From contig JAUMZL010000014.1 of NCBI GenBank assembly GCA_030528155.1, positions 1 to 59,779 of the forward strand: a stretch of DNA of 59,779 bases. Direction: 5' to 3'. Shown here in pieces: positions 43,463-52,444 of the stretch (position 1 is its first letter; each line of letters begins with the position of its first letter). Below the pieces are notes generated by a model, which was given only the letters and a program-made list of their open reading frames with translations, had not been told where the DNA came from and ran no database searches. A program made the translations under genes and the position numbers. This stretch comes from Aerococcus sp. (GTDB lineage Bacteria > Bacillota > Bacilli > Lactobacillales > Aerococcaceae).

Positions 43463-46234
43463 ATGAGTACGCGTTATGCGGTGGTCGATCTCGAAACGAC
43501 CGGACCAAAATATAATCGGGGCGAGCGCATTATCCAAATCGGGGTGGTGTTTGTAGAGGATGACCAGATTGTGGATGAATTTTCAACGTTGATTCAGCCG
43601 CTGATACCCATTCCTTTGCATATTACCCAATTAACAGGAATCACTAGCCAAGATGTCGCCCGAGCACCGCTATTTGAAGATATTGCTGCGACATTGTGGG
43701 AGAAACTACAGGGAACGGTTTTTGTTGCCCATAATATTAATTTTGACTATAAATTTTTAAGCCAGACTTTCCAAGCGGCTGGCTATCCCGCCTTGGCGTT
43801 GCCGGGGGTGGATACGGTGGAGATGATCCGCGTCTTCTATCCCGATGCGAAGAGTTACCATCTCGGGGATTTCTGCCAAGAGTATGGTATCGAGTTGGCA
43901 CACGCGCACTCCGCCAACAGCGATGCGCGCGCCACGGCCGATGTGCTGCTGATGACGAAGGCTAAAATTCAATTGTTGCCACCAACCTTGATGAAGCAAT
44001 TGCGTCCCTATTTGACCTTTTTAATTCGAGAAACGGGCGATTTTATCTGGCAATGGTATGCGGAACGCGATGACCATCATACCTTGAAGGGCTGGACTTC
44101 GGGGCCATTTACCTTTCATGTGAATAAAAAGTCACCCACGACCATAACGAAGTCAAGCGAGGATTTTGAGTGGGCGAATGCCACGCAGACCATTGTTCGT
44201 CAGAATAACGGCTGGCGTTTGCGCGATGATCAAGTGAAAATGATCGAAGCCATCCATCAATTTTTAGACGGTGAGGAATCTATGGGCTTCTTGAGTGCGT
44301 ACGCGGGTGCTGGGAAATCCCTCGCTAGCCTCTACGCTGCCTGGCTGAATAAAGGCCACTGTCCCTTGGTGGTCGCTGTGCCGACTAATGCCTTGATTGA
44401 TCAATTAACCACTACCACGCTCCCGCAATTGGAAGCTTTAATCGGGCAGTCACTGACCAGCGCCACTCTGATGAGTCGTCGCCATTTCTTGCCATTGGTG
44501 GGATTTCATGCGATGCTACAATTTCAAAAACAAAATTGGGGGCAAGTCTCGAAAAGCGCAGCCTTGATCACCATGGGGACATTGATTTGGATCTTTGAAA
44601 CGAAAACAGGACGCTTTGAATCGCTCAATCATGGCTTGCAACAAAAAGAATATTGGCACCGCGTGTGGACACTAGAGGAAGCAATGGCGCCTGTTGCTTC
44701 GCCGTATCGTGAGACTGATTTTTACCAGCACCAATGGCAACAGGCGAAGCAAGCGGACATTGTGCTGACTAACCATGCTTATCTGATTCAACATTGGGAT
44801 GAATGGATAGCAGCGGAGATATTCGATGAAAATAGCATGATTATCATGGATGAGTGCCATCAGCTGCAACAAACCATTAAGTCACAGTGGGCACCGCGTC
44901 TCTCCCTTTCGCAATTACAGTCGCTGCTGCATAAAACCGAGCGAGCCATCGAAACTGTTGAGAATGCCCTTAATTTTGAGCATCCTGATGAACCGATTAC
45001 CACACAGGCAAGTTTCTACGAGGCAGGTTTTGCGTTAGAGCATTTATTTCAGTCTTTGCGCGAGTTACTGGATAACTTGGACGATAATTATCGCGAAGCC
45101 GCTAAGAAAAAACGAGCCGTACCTGCGTATGAGCAATTTCTTTCGACCTCTGCGTTTCATGCTGCTCCGTGGCATGTCGCGCTTTCGGAATTGTGGGTGC
45201 ATGGGCATAACCTTACTAAGGCTTTAACGGCGCTTTTTATGGAGATTGAAGAATACCGCAAAGCAACGAGTGAACGGGCTTTACGCTGGCAGCGACTCAG
45301 CCAAAAATGGCAGCAGATGGAAGATGTTCTAGAGGAGATTCTCCTAGTTGATGAAACCTCCTACCTAGCCGTAAAAGCGGAAGTCAAGGGCGATCAGATT
45401 GCCCACTATACCTTGAAACGCACGGTTTATCAGCCTAAAACATTGCTGGAACCGCTGTGGGAAACTTTCCCAGGCAAATGGCTGTTGATGAGTCAGGTGT
45501 TGCCTATTTATCGTGCTTTTGATCAGATTGAACAGCGTTTCGGTGTCGCTAGTTACTGGTATAGGGAAATTCCGGCGCCCACGCACTATGGTGAAACGAC
45601 AAAAGCCTACTATTTCCACTCAGAGCCCTCCATTGATAAGCGGAATGTCTCTGAAGGTGCGGAATGGATTGGGCAGTCCCTGCAGCAAGCCTGGCATGGG
45701 CAACGAATGGGACGAATGCAGGTGTTTTTCCAATCGAAACAGTTGCTCCAGCAGAGTGAAGATTGGCTGAATCAGCATGCCTCACCCTCGTTAAGAGAAC
45801 ATGTCTATGCGCAACACGAGGGAGATTATCTACCAAAATTGCGCCAGCAGTATGAACAAGATAGCCAAGGAATTTTGCTTGGACTGATGACGATGGGTGA
45901 AGGCATTCATTTTGAGGGGGAAACGAGCTACTATTGGTTAACCCGTTTGCCGTTCAGATCACCGGATCAAGCGGATGAATTAGCTATGAAGGATTGGCTA
46001 ACCAAACATCACCAGCAGTACTTTAGAGACCATGCGCTACCGAACATGTTAGTGGATCTCAGTCAGTGGTTGGGACGGATTTGGCGTTTGGACGAGCGCA
46101 AAAATATTTTGTTTATTTTTGACCAACGCTTCGTCTCTAGCCAATATGCGCCATTGATTGCTAAAATTTTACCGCCGTCATTGACCTGTCTACCGATCGA
46201 ATCGACGGATCTATTGAAAAAATCGCTGCACTAA
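43463..46234 (+). CDS. dinG: DinG-type helicase with N-terminal DnaQ exonuclease
   Basis: A 923-aa fusion typical of Firmicutes. Residues 1-170 are a DEDDh 3'-5' exonuclease: VVDLETTGPKYNRGERIIQI (Asp, Glu), AHNINFDYKFL and HSANSDARATADVLL. The XPD-like helicase follows: Walker A AYAGAGKS (about 278), a DECH box in MIIMDECHQL, and C-terminal MTMGEGIHFEGE and QWLGRIWR as motif V/VI equivalents. The Cys cluster of E. coli DinG is not evident, so it likely lacks an Fe-S site. The Bacillus counterpart acts as an exonuclease with no shown helicase activity. Confidence 0.92.
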   Translation: MSTRYAVVDLETTGPKYNRGERIIQIGVVFVEDDQIVDEFSTLIQPLIPIPLHITQLTGITSQDVARAPLFEDIAATLWEKLQGTVFVAHNINFDYKFLSQTFQAAGYPALALPGVDTVEMIRVFYPDAKSYHLGDFCQEYGIELAHAHSANSDARATADVLLMTKAKIQLLPPTLMKQLRPYLTFLIRETGDFIWQWYAERDDHHTLKGWTSGPFTFHVNKKSPTTITKSSEDFEWANATQTIVRQNNGWRLRDDQVKMIEAIHQFLDGEESMGFLSAYAGAGKSLASLYAAWLNKGHCPLVVAVPTNALIDQLTTTTLPQLEALIGQSLTSATLMSRRHFLPLVGFHAMLQFQKQNWGQVSKSAALITMGTLIWIFETKTGRFESLNHGLQQKEYWHRVWTLEEAMAPVASPYRETDFYQHQWQQAKQADIVLTNHAYLIQHWDEWIAAEIFDENSMIIMDECHQLQQTIKSQWAPRLSLSQLQSLLHKTERAIETVENALNFEHPDEPITTQASFYEAGFALEHLFQSLRELLDNLDDNYREAAKKKRAVPAYEQFLSTSAFHAAPWHVALSELWVHGHNLTKALTALFMEIEEYRKATSERALRWQRLSQKWQQMEDVLEEILLVDETSYLAVKAEVKGDQIAHYTLKRTVYQPKTLLEPLWETFPGKWLLMSQVLPIYRAFDQIEQRFGVASYWYREIPAPTHYGETTKAYYFHSEPSIDKRNVSEGAEWIGQSLQQAWHGQRMGRMQVFFQSKQLLQQSEDWLNQHASPSLREHVYAQHEGDYLPKLRQQYEQDSQGILLGLMTMGEGIHFEGETSYYWLTRLPFRSPDQADELAMKDWLTKHHQQYFRDHALPNMLVDLSQWLGRIWRLDERKNILFIFDQRFVSSQYAPLIAKILPPSLTCLPIESTDLLKKSLH

Positions 46235-46249
46235 AGGAGGTTTTGTGGC

Positions 46250-46726
46250 GTGAGTAAAAAACTGTTTAACTTCTTATTGGGAATCGTTGCTGTGATCATG
46301 ATCGCAATGTGGGGTGTGTATCTCTCTTCGCAATCGCTCCCAGCTCATGCTCAGGCGGAAACCTTTGCGCAGGCGAAAGCAAAAGCGGGTATCCGTCAAG
46401 TTGATCAATTCTATATTTTGAATAAAAAAGAAACGACCTATACGATCATCGGTCCAAATAAAGATCATCAGCAAATGCTATTCGCCTATGACCCTAAGAC
46501 AAAGCAGACGAAGAGTGTGAAAGCAAATGGGATGGTGACAGAACAAAATGCCTTAGCCATCACGAAACACGATCTGCCCAAGGTAAAGGTGGGCGAGGCG
46601 AGACTCGGTGTTGACAACGACCAATTTGTCTGGGAAGTCAGCTTTACTGACGAAAAAGGTCAACTCGGCTATCACTACTTGAAGGCAACGAGTGGTGAGT
46701 GGTATGAAACAATCAATAATTTATAG
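46250..46726 (+). CDS. YpmB-like membrane-anchored protein (DUF5590)
   Basis: A 158-aa protein with one N-terminal helix (about 6-25) and an extracellular alpha/beta domain resembling PepSY/YpmB (DUF5590), with an ending KGQLGYHYLKATSGEWYETI. The function is unknown. The start is GTG with AAAGGAGG. Location between dinG and aspB is conserved in Firmicutes. Confidence 0.82.
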   Translation: MSKKLFNFLLGIVAVIMIAMWGVYLSSQSLPAHAQAETFAQAKAKAGIRQVDQFYILNKKETTYTIIGPNKDHQQMLFAYDPKTKQTKSVKANGMVTEQNALAITKHDLPKVKVGEARLGVDNDQFVWEVSFTDEKGQLGYHYLKATSGEWYETINNL

Positions 46727-46745
46727 AGGACAGGAGTGTGTCTAT

Positions 46746-47942
46746 ATGAAAATTTCGCAACGCATTCAAAATCTGGCAGAATCCAAAACCCTCCAGAGCA
46801 GCGATCGAGCTCGTGCACTTAAACAGCAGGGGATTGATGTCATCTCGCTCACGGTGGGGGAACCAGATTTTAATACGCCAGACTATATTCGTACCGCTGC
46901 TAAAGAGGCCATTGACGCAGGGGTTGGCGATCATTACACCCCAGCCAAGGGTGCAGGTGATGTTCGTCAAGGGATTGTAGATTATGTGGAACGACACAGT
47001 CAGGTGAGTTATACCCCTAATGAAGTCTTTGTCGCTAATGGAGCTAAGGCTGTACTTTATGATCTCTTCCAAGTATTGGTTGATCCCGGCGATGAAGTAT
47101 TGATTCCTGAACCATATTGGGTCAGTTACGCTGAACAAGTTCGTTTAGCGGGAGGAGAGCCGGTATTGATTCCGTTAGATGCTAACGATGGGTTCAAGTT
47201 AACTCCAGAAGCATTAGCCAAAGCCCTCAGTGATAAGAGTGTGTTATTGATTCTGAACTATCCAAACAATCCAACGGGGACAGTCCTTTCCAAAGAGGAG
47301 CTCCAAGCCATCGGAGATTTCTGTGTGGCTCATGACTTATTGATTTTAGCCGATGAAATTTACAATGAGTTGATGTATGAAACCTTACCAAATGGGTTTT
47401 CAATAGCTTCTCTATCACCAGCAATTAAGGCACAGACAATTGTGGTGAATGGTGTTTCCAAAACATACGCCATGACCGGGTGGCGGATTGGCTACTGCTT
47501 GGCGGATGAAACGATCATCAAAGCGCTGGCAAAATTTGCCGGGCAAGTGAGCGGAAATCCCGCTGGTGTCAGCCAATATGCAACGCTCGGTGCGCTGAAG
47601 GTGGATGATGAAGCTGTTACTTCCATGTATAATGCCTTCAAAGCGCGCCGTGATAAAGGGTATGCGCTATTGACAGCTCTACCCGGTTTTGAACTGCCCA
47701 ATAAACCAGCTGGTGCCTTTTATTTCTTCCCGAATTGCCAAAAAGCAGCTGAACTGTCGGGGTATGATAGCGTGGATGATTTTTCACTGGCACTATTGGA
47801 AGAAGCGCATGTGGCTACGGTCGTTGGGAGTGCATTCGGGTTGCCAGAACATTTAAGATTGAGTTATGCGACGAGTGAGAAACAATTTGCTGAAGCAATG
47901 GCGCGTATTCGCCACTTCATGGAACAAAAAATGACAGATTAG
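46746..47942 (+). CDS. aspB: Aspartate aminotransferase-like enzyme (class I/II)
   Basis: A 398-aa PLP-dependent transaminase, converting aspartate and 2-oxoglutarate to oxaloacetate and glutamate. SLTVGEPDFNTPDYI, NYPNNPTG, ILADEIYNELMY and the PLP lysine in SKTYAMTGWRIGY (about 240) are all canonical, with RLSYATS near the end. ATG 46746 is preceded by an AGGAGTG stretch; the longer reading from 46692 lies within ypmB. It could supply oxaloacetate to the decarboxylase encoded 3-7 kb downstream, although no co-regulation is seen. Confidence 0.92.
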   Translation: MKISQRIQNLAESKTLQSSDRARALKQQGIDVISLTVGEPDFNTPDYIRTAAKEAIDAGVGDHYTPAKGAGDVRQGIVDYVERHSQVSYTPNEVFVANGAKAVLYDLFQVLVDPGDEVLIPEPYWVSYAEQVRLAGGEPVLIPLDANDGFKLTPEALAKALSDKSVLLILNYPNNPTGTVLSKEELQAIGDFCVAHDLLILADEIYNELMYETLPNGFSIASLSPAIKAQTIVVNGVSKTYAMTGWRIGYCLADETIIKALAKFAGQVSGNPAGVSQYATLGALKVDDEAVTSMYNAFKARRDKGYALLTALPGFELPNKPAGAFYFFPNCQKAAELSGYDSVDDFSLALLEEAHVATVVGSAFGLPEHLRLSYATSEKQFAEAMARIRHFMEQKMTD

Positions 47943-47959
47943 GGGATGAAAATATCGTA

Positions 47960-48613
47960 ATGGAAATCGAACAATATACGGTCATTCAGAATCGCTTGTT
48001 GGAGCATTATCATTCCCTCGGTTTTACCAATGAAGAGTTCATGTTTTTAATTCACGTGATCAGTTTTCAGCAGTTGGGGAATAAATTTCCTTCAATGGAG
48101 CGCTTAGGAAAGCGGATGGGTTGCGCCACTAAAGAAGTGATTCCTCTCATTGAATCATTGATGAACAAAGGCGGATTAGCGATCCAGTCCGAAACAGAAG
48201 CCGGTGGTCGTCAGGGCGATCGCTATTCATTGGCGCCCTTGTTCGATAAATTAGCACAGTATGAACAACAATCCCAAACACCAAAAACAGAAACTAATGG
48301 CGATGTAACGGATGTGCGCGAAATACTGACCGTCTTAGAAACAGAATTTGGACGGCAGTTAAGCCCTATGGAATATGAACTGGTTTCGAGTTGGATCGTT
48401 AAAGAAGGATTTCTTCCCGATACGATCAAGGCAGCGATTAAGGAAGCCGTGCTTAATGGTGTTTCTAACTTACGCTACATTGAACGGATCCTATTTAACT
48501 GGCGCAAGAACAACCGTAAAACAACTTCCCATGAGCCTATTGCAAAAGCCACTCCCGAAAACAAACCCGATTTTCCTATTCATAAAGTACTGAATAATGA
48601 TAATAAAAAATAG
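47960..48613 (+). CDS. dnaD: DNA replication initiation protein DnaD
   Basis: A 217-aa primosomal protein. The N-terminal winged helix (about 15-95; FPSMERLGKRMGCATKEVI) and the C-terminal DnaD/DnaB2 domain (about 125-185; FGRQLSPMEYELVSSWI, AIKEAVLNGVSNLRYIERIL) are both there. It loads helicase with DnaB and DnaI. In many relatives asnS precedes and nth follows dnaD; neither is present here. Confidence 0.93.
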   Translation: MEIEQYTVIQNRLLEHYHSLGFTNEEFMFLIHVISFQQLGNKFPSMERLGKRMGCATKEVIPLIESLMNKGGLAIQSETEAGGRQGDRYSLAPLFDKLAQYEQQSQTPKTETNGDVTDVREILTVLETEFGRQLSPMEYELVSSWIVKEGFLPDTIKAAIKEAVLNGVSNLRYIERILFNWRKNNRKTTSHEPIAKATPENKPDFPIHKVLNNDNKK

Positions 48614-48614
48614 C

Positions 48615-48664
48615 GAAGACCTTCGTCAGTTTAACGGTATTCCCGACTGACGGAGGTCTTTTTT
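48615..48664 (+). terminator. Terminator after dnaD
   Basis: GAAGACCTTCGTCAG pairs with CTGACGGAGGTCTT (one mismatch) and is followed by six T. Confidence 0.93.
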
Positions 48665-48685
48665 GTTAGTTATTATGATTTCCCA

Positions 48686-48865
48686 TTATTTGATCAAAGG
48701 AACAACATTGAGTATCCCAGCGGTAGCAATGAAGATAATGAAAATACCAATGGCCCATTTGCCCGATTTTTTTTGCCATTCCACCATGTCCAAACCGGTC
48801 ATGTTGAGCAACAAGTAGATAAAAGCCACTAGCGGACTCAATAGGTGGAAGGCTTGTCCCTGTTG
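48686..48865 (-). pseudogene. 3' remnant of a membrane transporter, probably CitMHS citrate carrier
   Basis: On the minus strand an open frame of about 59 codons runs from a stop at 48866-48868 to a stop at 48688-48686. It reads GQAFHLLSPLVAFIYLLLN, then TGLDMVEWQKKSGKWAIG and a hydrophobic helix ending NVVPLIK. This resembles the last two helices of CitMHS citrate transporters (HLLSPLVPxxYLL and a DHQ/EWQK turn, as I recall the family). There is no start codon context and the remaining ~380 residues are missing. It is broken against the truncated citG. Family assignment is moderate; that it is a transporter fragment is likely. Confidence 0.55.
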
Positions 48866-49192
48866 TTAAAGGAGCGCGCACTTCACCCTAAAACAGCACC
48901 ATTAAGGGTATTGTTGTACTTAATGTCAGTGACTCAGGATACTAATGTGATCCACCGCGGGGGCATTGAGGGGTACAACTGGTTACGCGCGCGTGCCCAC
49001 ACGTTATATGCCAAAAATCTTAAGGATGAAGAGCTGCTGCTCGCTTTGCAGGGCTTTAACCAAGAATGTATTGAACGGCGCATTAGTCCTGGTGGAGCCG
49101 CCGATCTATTGAGTTTGACACTCTATCTGGAGCGTATCTTCACTCATTTGAATCGTCCAGCTCATGCCTTAGTGGAATCAATAAAAAAATGA
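48845..49192 (+). pseudogene. citG: 5'-truncated citG (triphosphoribosyl-dephospho-CoA synthase)
   Basis: A 115-codon frame matching only the C-terminal third of CitG. CitG condenses ATP with dephospho-CoA to make the citrate lyase prosthetic group precursor and is normally about 280-300 aa. The DTNVIHRGGIEGYNWLRARA segment and RRISPGGAADLLSLTLYLER are the closing family motifs; the N-terminal ATP-binding part is absent. A GTG at 48845 opens the frame but no ribosome site is seen and a stop precedes it. The first bases overlap the transporter remnant on the other strand, marking the break point of a rearrangement. Confidence 0.75.
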
Positions 49193-49218
49193 CAAACAAA
49201 TACGATTGCTATCTACAA

Positions 49219-49240
49219 TGAAGCGTTTTCTTGATATAAT
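49219..49240 (+). promoter_or_regulatory. Promoter and cre-like site of the OAD operon
   Basis: An extended -10 TGATATAAT ends at 49240. Just upstream, TGAAGCGTTTTCTT (49219-49232) resembles a CcpA cre site with the core AAGCGTTTTC. Carbon catabolite repression of citrate and OAD genes by CcpA is known in enterococci; its action here is inferred. The -35 is weak, as often with extended -10 promoters. Confidence 0.5.
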
Positions 49241-49288
49241 CTATTTGTTACAAAAAGCAAAGCATACGAGAGAAAGTGAGGGAAGAAA

Positions 49289-49624
49289 ATGGGGTTTTTA
49301 GATCGCTTATTTAGCCACCCTAAGCGCGCAGCGATGACACCAAGGCGAGAAGAAAAGGCTAAACCTGAAGTCGCTGTGCCGACAGAAGAAGACGCGTCAA
49401 ACGTATTCTACGATACGGCGATGAGTGAGGAAGAGCGCGACTTAGTGGCGGCCATTGCCGGTGCAGCAGTCGCAAATGCGGCGTTAGATAGTCATTGGCA
49501 CATCAAAAGCATCAAAAAGATGGATATGGATGCACTGGCGGCCGTGTTATGTGCAAGTGCGGCCATTGCGGGGGATGACCCCAATAAGCAAGTAGTTGTG
49601 AAACGTGTGACCCGTTTGCAATAA
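49289..49624 (+). CDS. OAD-associated soluble protein with duplicated OadG-like motif
   Basis: A 111-aa protein leading the operon, in the place of the small OadH gene of enterococcal citrate loci. It has no membrane helix. Residues 52-78 (DLVAAIAGAAVANAAL, WHIKSIKKM) and 81-110 (MDALAAVLCASAAIAG, VVVKRVTRL) look like two copies of the C-terminal helix-strand motif of OadG gamma/delta subunits (LVAAIAAAxA...IRSIRR). The first 45 residues are charged and flexible. It may be the peripheral part of a split gamma subunit. Family call is by eye and moderate. Confidence 0.55.
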   Translation: MGFLDRLFSHPKRAAMTPRREEKAKPEVAVPTEEDASNVFYDTAMSEEERDLVAAIAGAAVANAALDSHWHIKSIKKMDMDALAAVLCASAAIAGDDPNKQVVVKRVTRLQ

Positions 49625-49669
49625 CGGATAAGGTTTGCAATAGGTTTCTTAGTTAGAGGAGGAAAACAG

Positions 49670-50059
49670 ATGTTACGTAAATTTCGCATGCGAGTAAATG
49701 GCAAAGAGTATCTTGTCGAGATGGAAGAGTTGGGAGAAACGCCTACAGCAATGGATTCCGCTCCAATACAAAAAGCAGCACCAAAACCAGCTGAAGCTCC
49801 AGCTGCGTCAACCCCAGCTCCCCAACCACAAGTGGGGGCCGGTGAAACCGTGACTGCCCCAATGCCGGGGACGGTTTTGGATATTTTGGTGAAGGTGGGC
49901 GACCATGTCGAGGAAGACCAACCCATTTTGATTTTGGAAGCGATGAAGATGGAAAACAAAATTGTGTCTCCACTCACAGGTACTATTACGGGCATTACCG
50001 TAGCGAAAGGTGATAGTGCGGACGTCGATCAAGTTCTATTTACCGTACAAGGCGCATAA
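49670..50059 (+). CDS. oadD: Biotin carrier subunit of oxaloacetate decarboxylase
   Basis: A 129-aa biotin acceptor protein. The C-terminal ~70 residues form the biotinyl domain with EAMKMENK (biotinylated Lys about 96) and APMPGTVLDILVKVGD. A Pro/Ala/Glu linker (about 35-60) joins it to a short N-terminal strand region (FRMRVNGKEYLVEMEEL). In Lactobacillales OAD the carrier is separate from the alpha chain, in agreement with the lack of a biotin domain in OadA here. AGAGGAGG precedes the ATG. Confidence 0.92.
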   Translation: MLRKFRMRVNGKEYLVEMEELGETPTAMDSAPIQKAAPKPAEAPAASTPAPQPQVGAGETVTAPMPGTVLDILVKVGDHVEEDQPILILEAMKMENKIVSPLTGTITGITVAKGDSADVDQVLFTVQGA

Positions 50060-50119
50060 GCTTCATAAAAGTCACACACTAGCCATAACTTGATGAAATA
50101 AGAGGAGGCGGATATTAGT

Positions 50120-51235
50120 ATGTCCATGATTTTCGATGGCTTTTTAGCAGTCACATGGAAAGAGATTGTCATGATGCTTGTGGGAAGTATTTTGATTTAT
50201 CTCGGTATCAAGAAAGAATATGAACCGACATTGCTGATTCCTATGGGGCTCGGTGCCATTATGGTGAATATTCCTCATTCCGGAATGATTACGCAACCGG
50301 GAGGGCCAATCGGCGTACTCGATACGCTCTTTAAGGCCGGCATTGAAACGGAATTATTTCCATTGTTAATTTTTATCGGGATTGGGGCCATGATTGATTT
50401 CGGCCCACTGTTGCAAAATCCCTCCATGCTTTTCTTCGGAGCAGCCGCGCAATTTGGGATTTTCTTCACTTTATTTGTCGCATTATTTGCTGGCTTTTCG
50501 CTTCCCGAAGCCGCATCGATTGGGATCATTGGAGCCGCGGATGGGCCAACTTCGGTCTTTGTTTCGGGCCAACTAGCCAAGAATTTACTAGGGCCCATTA
50601 CTGTTGCTGCCTATTCGTACATGTCATTGGTGCCTATTATCCAGCCACCAGCAATTAAGTTAGTGACGACCAAGGCAGAACGGCAAATTCGCATGAAATA
50701 TTCTGCTGAAAAAGTCTCCAAACGAACCAAAATTCTTTTCCCTATCATTATCACGGCGATTGCAGGCTTCGTAGCGCCAGCGTCCCTACCACTTGTTGGC
50801 TTTTTAATGTACGGGAATTTGATGCGCGAATGTGGCGTATTGGACCGTCTGAGCGATACCGCTCAGAACGCATTGGTTAATTTGATCACTATTCTATTGG
50901 GGCTCTCTATTGCCTCAACAATGACGGCGGATCAATTTTTGACATTGCGCACTCTCTATATTATTGGTTTTGGGTTAGTGGCTTTTGTGATGGACTCTAT
51001 CGGTGGGGTCTTATTCTGCAAATTGCTGAATCTCTTCCGCAAAGAAAAATTAAACCCAATGATTGGGGCAGCGGGGATTTCCGCCTTCCCTATGTCAGCG
51101 CGCGTGGTACAGCGTTTAGCCACGGAAGCTGATCCTAAGAACTTTATCCTCAATTATGCGATCAGTGCCAACGTTGCTGGGCAAATTGGGTCTGTCGTTG
51201 CCGGAGGATTGGTGCTTGGGTACTTCATGCACTAG
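50120..51235 (+). CDS. oadB: Na+-pumping oxaloacetate decarboxylase beta subunit
   Basis: A 371-aa membrane protein with about nine to eleven helices, the ion-translocating subunit that decarboxylates carboxybiotin and pumps Na+. Conserved stretches: the glycine-rich LLIFIGIGAMIDFGPLL, IIGAADGPTSVFVSGQLA with the functional Asp, SMTADQFLT-like cytosolic loop and the ending NYAISANVAGQIGSVVAGG. Full length for the family. AGAGGAGG precedes the ATG. Confidence 0.93.
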   Translation: MSMIFDGFLAVTWKEIVMMLVGSILIYLGIKKEYEPTLLIPMGLGAIMVNIPHSGMITQPGGPIGVLDTLFKAGIETELFPLLIFIGIGAMIDFGPLLQNPSMLFFGAAAQFGIFFTLFVALFAGFSLPEAASIGIIGAADGPTSVFVSGQLAKNLLGPITVAAYSYMSLVPIIQPPAIKLVTTKAERQIRMKYSAEKVSKRTKILFPIIITAIAGFVAPASLPLVGFLMYGNLMRECGVLDRLSDTAQNALVNLITILLGLSIASTMTADQFLTLRTLYIIGFGLVAFVMDSIGGVLFCKLLNLFRKEKLNPMIGAAGISAFPMSARVVQRLATEADPKNFILNYAISANVAGQIGSVVAGGLVLGYFMH

Positions 51236-51262
51236 CGATGAATAGAGGAAAGGAGAAGAGCT

Positions 51263-51394
51263 ATGCCAGAATTTGAAGTGATACGTTCTGCATTAGAACT
51301 ATTTGTGGTTGGCTGGGGTGGCATCTTTGTCGTGATGCTATTCTTATATGCCATCATTAAACTTTTACTGAAATTGGATGCCAAAGGGAAATAA
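51263..51394 (+). CDS. 43-aa single-helix peptide, OadG-like membrane anchor
   Basis: A small gene between oadB and citC: MPEFEVIRSALELFVVGWGG followed by a hydrophobic helix (to about residue 37) and LDAKGK. The helix plus FxxGWGGIF pattern resembles the N-terminal anchor of OadG gamma subunits (LxELxxxGxxxVFxFL). The Pro-rich linker and C-terminal part of OadG are missing; they may be provided by the 111-aa protein at 49289. AAAGGAG lies nine bases upstream, and spacing to the next gene is six bases, so it is certainly translated in the operon context. Confidence 0.75.
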   Translation: MPEFEVIRSALELFVVGWGGIFVVMLFLYAIIKLLLKLDAKGK

Positions 51395-51400
51395 TGGCTG

Positions 51401-52444
51401 ATGTCTGATAAGGAATTGCAAGTCAAAGAACTGTGGGTGAAGGACAGTACTTATGATTTCAAACAATGGGAGCAGTTACTGCTTGCTTCAGATTTAAAGC
51501 CTGGAGAACCAGTAGATAGCGTTTATGGCTGGTTTGATGGGGATCAATTAGTAGCAAGCGGGGCACTCTTCGAAAACATTATCAAATACTTAGCGATTGA
51601 GCCAATGTATCAAGGAGGAAGCACTTTTCATCAGTTGTTGACCACGCTCACCCAAGCCCTCTATCGGCAGGGAGAAACCAAGGTATTTGTCTATACCAAG
51701 CCAGAACATCGCCAGCGTTTTGAGGCTTTGAATTTTACGGTTATCGCTCAAACGACTGCGGTTTGCTTCCTAGAAAAAGGAACGCCGACATTATCGGATT
51801 ATTTAGCCACTATCCCAGTAAAAACAGCGCAAGGGACAGCGGGGGCCATTGTGATGAATGCTAATCCATTGACATGGGGCCATCGCTATTTAGTGGAGCA
51901 GGCCAGTCGCTTATGTGATCAGCTATACCTCTTCGTCGTTTCGACGGATCGCTCGCTTTTTACGACCGCTGAACGGATAGCGCTAGTGAAAAATGGCGTG
52001 AGTGACTTAGCCAATGTCAGTGTTTATGAGAGCGGGGACTACATGGTGTCAACTAAGACATTTCCTAGTTATTTTTTAAAAGGAAATCAAGATAAGGTTG
52101 CCGTTCAGGCGCAATTGGATGCCACCTTATTTGCTGAAAAAATTGCACCTGCTCTCCACATTACGCAGCGCTTTGTAGGGAGTGAACCCTATTCAAACAC
52201 AACCGCGTGCTACAACCAACAATTGAAAGCAACCATGAATGGAAAAGTAAGGGTGAACGAGATACCGAGGAAATCCTCCAGCGATGGACAACCCATTTCG
52301 GCCTCACGAGTACGCACAGCTATTTTACAAGAAGACTGGGCGTTAGTGACGCGCTTGGTGCCCCAAAGTACAGCCGATTATATTTGGTCACACCGTCAGT
52401 CACTTAGACAGAGACAACAAGAAATGAAGGCAGAGAATGGATAA
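51401..52444 (+). CDS. citC: [Citrate (pro-3S)-lyase] ligase
   Basis: A 347-aa CitC, which acetylates the thiol of the citrate lyase prosthetic group with ATP and acetate to activate the enzyme. An N-terminal GNAT-like region (about 1-130) precedes the nucleotidyltransferase domain with MNANPLTWGHRYLVEQAS (the N-A-N-P-x-T-x-GH motif) and the ending PISASRVRTAI. Complete in length. Its last eight bases overlap citX. The genes for its substrate enzyme (citD, citE, citF), usually next in the operon, are not in the window. Confidence 0.92.
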   Translation: MSDKELQVKELWVKDSTYDFKQWEQLLLASDLKPGEPVDSVYGWFDGDQLVASGALFENIIKYLAIEPMYQGGSTFHQLLTTLTQALYRQGETKVFVYTKPEHRQRFEALNFTVIAQTTAVCFLEKGTPTLSDYLATIPVKTAQGTAGAIVMNANPLTWGHRYLVEQASRLCDQLYLFVVSTDRSLFTTAERIALVKNGVSDLANVSVYESGDYMVSTKTFPSYFLKGNQDKVAVQAQLDATLFAEKIAPALHITQRFVGSEPYSNTTACYNQQLKATMNGKVRVNEIPRKSSSDGQPISASRVRTAILQEDWALVTRLVPQSTADYIWSHRQSLRQRQQEMKAENG

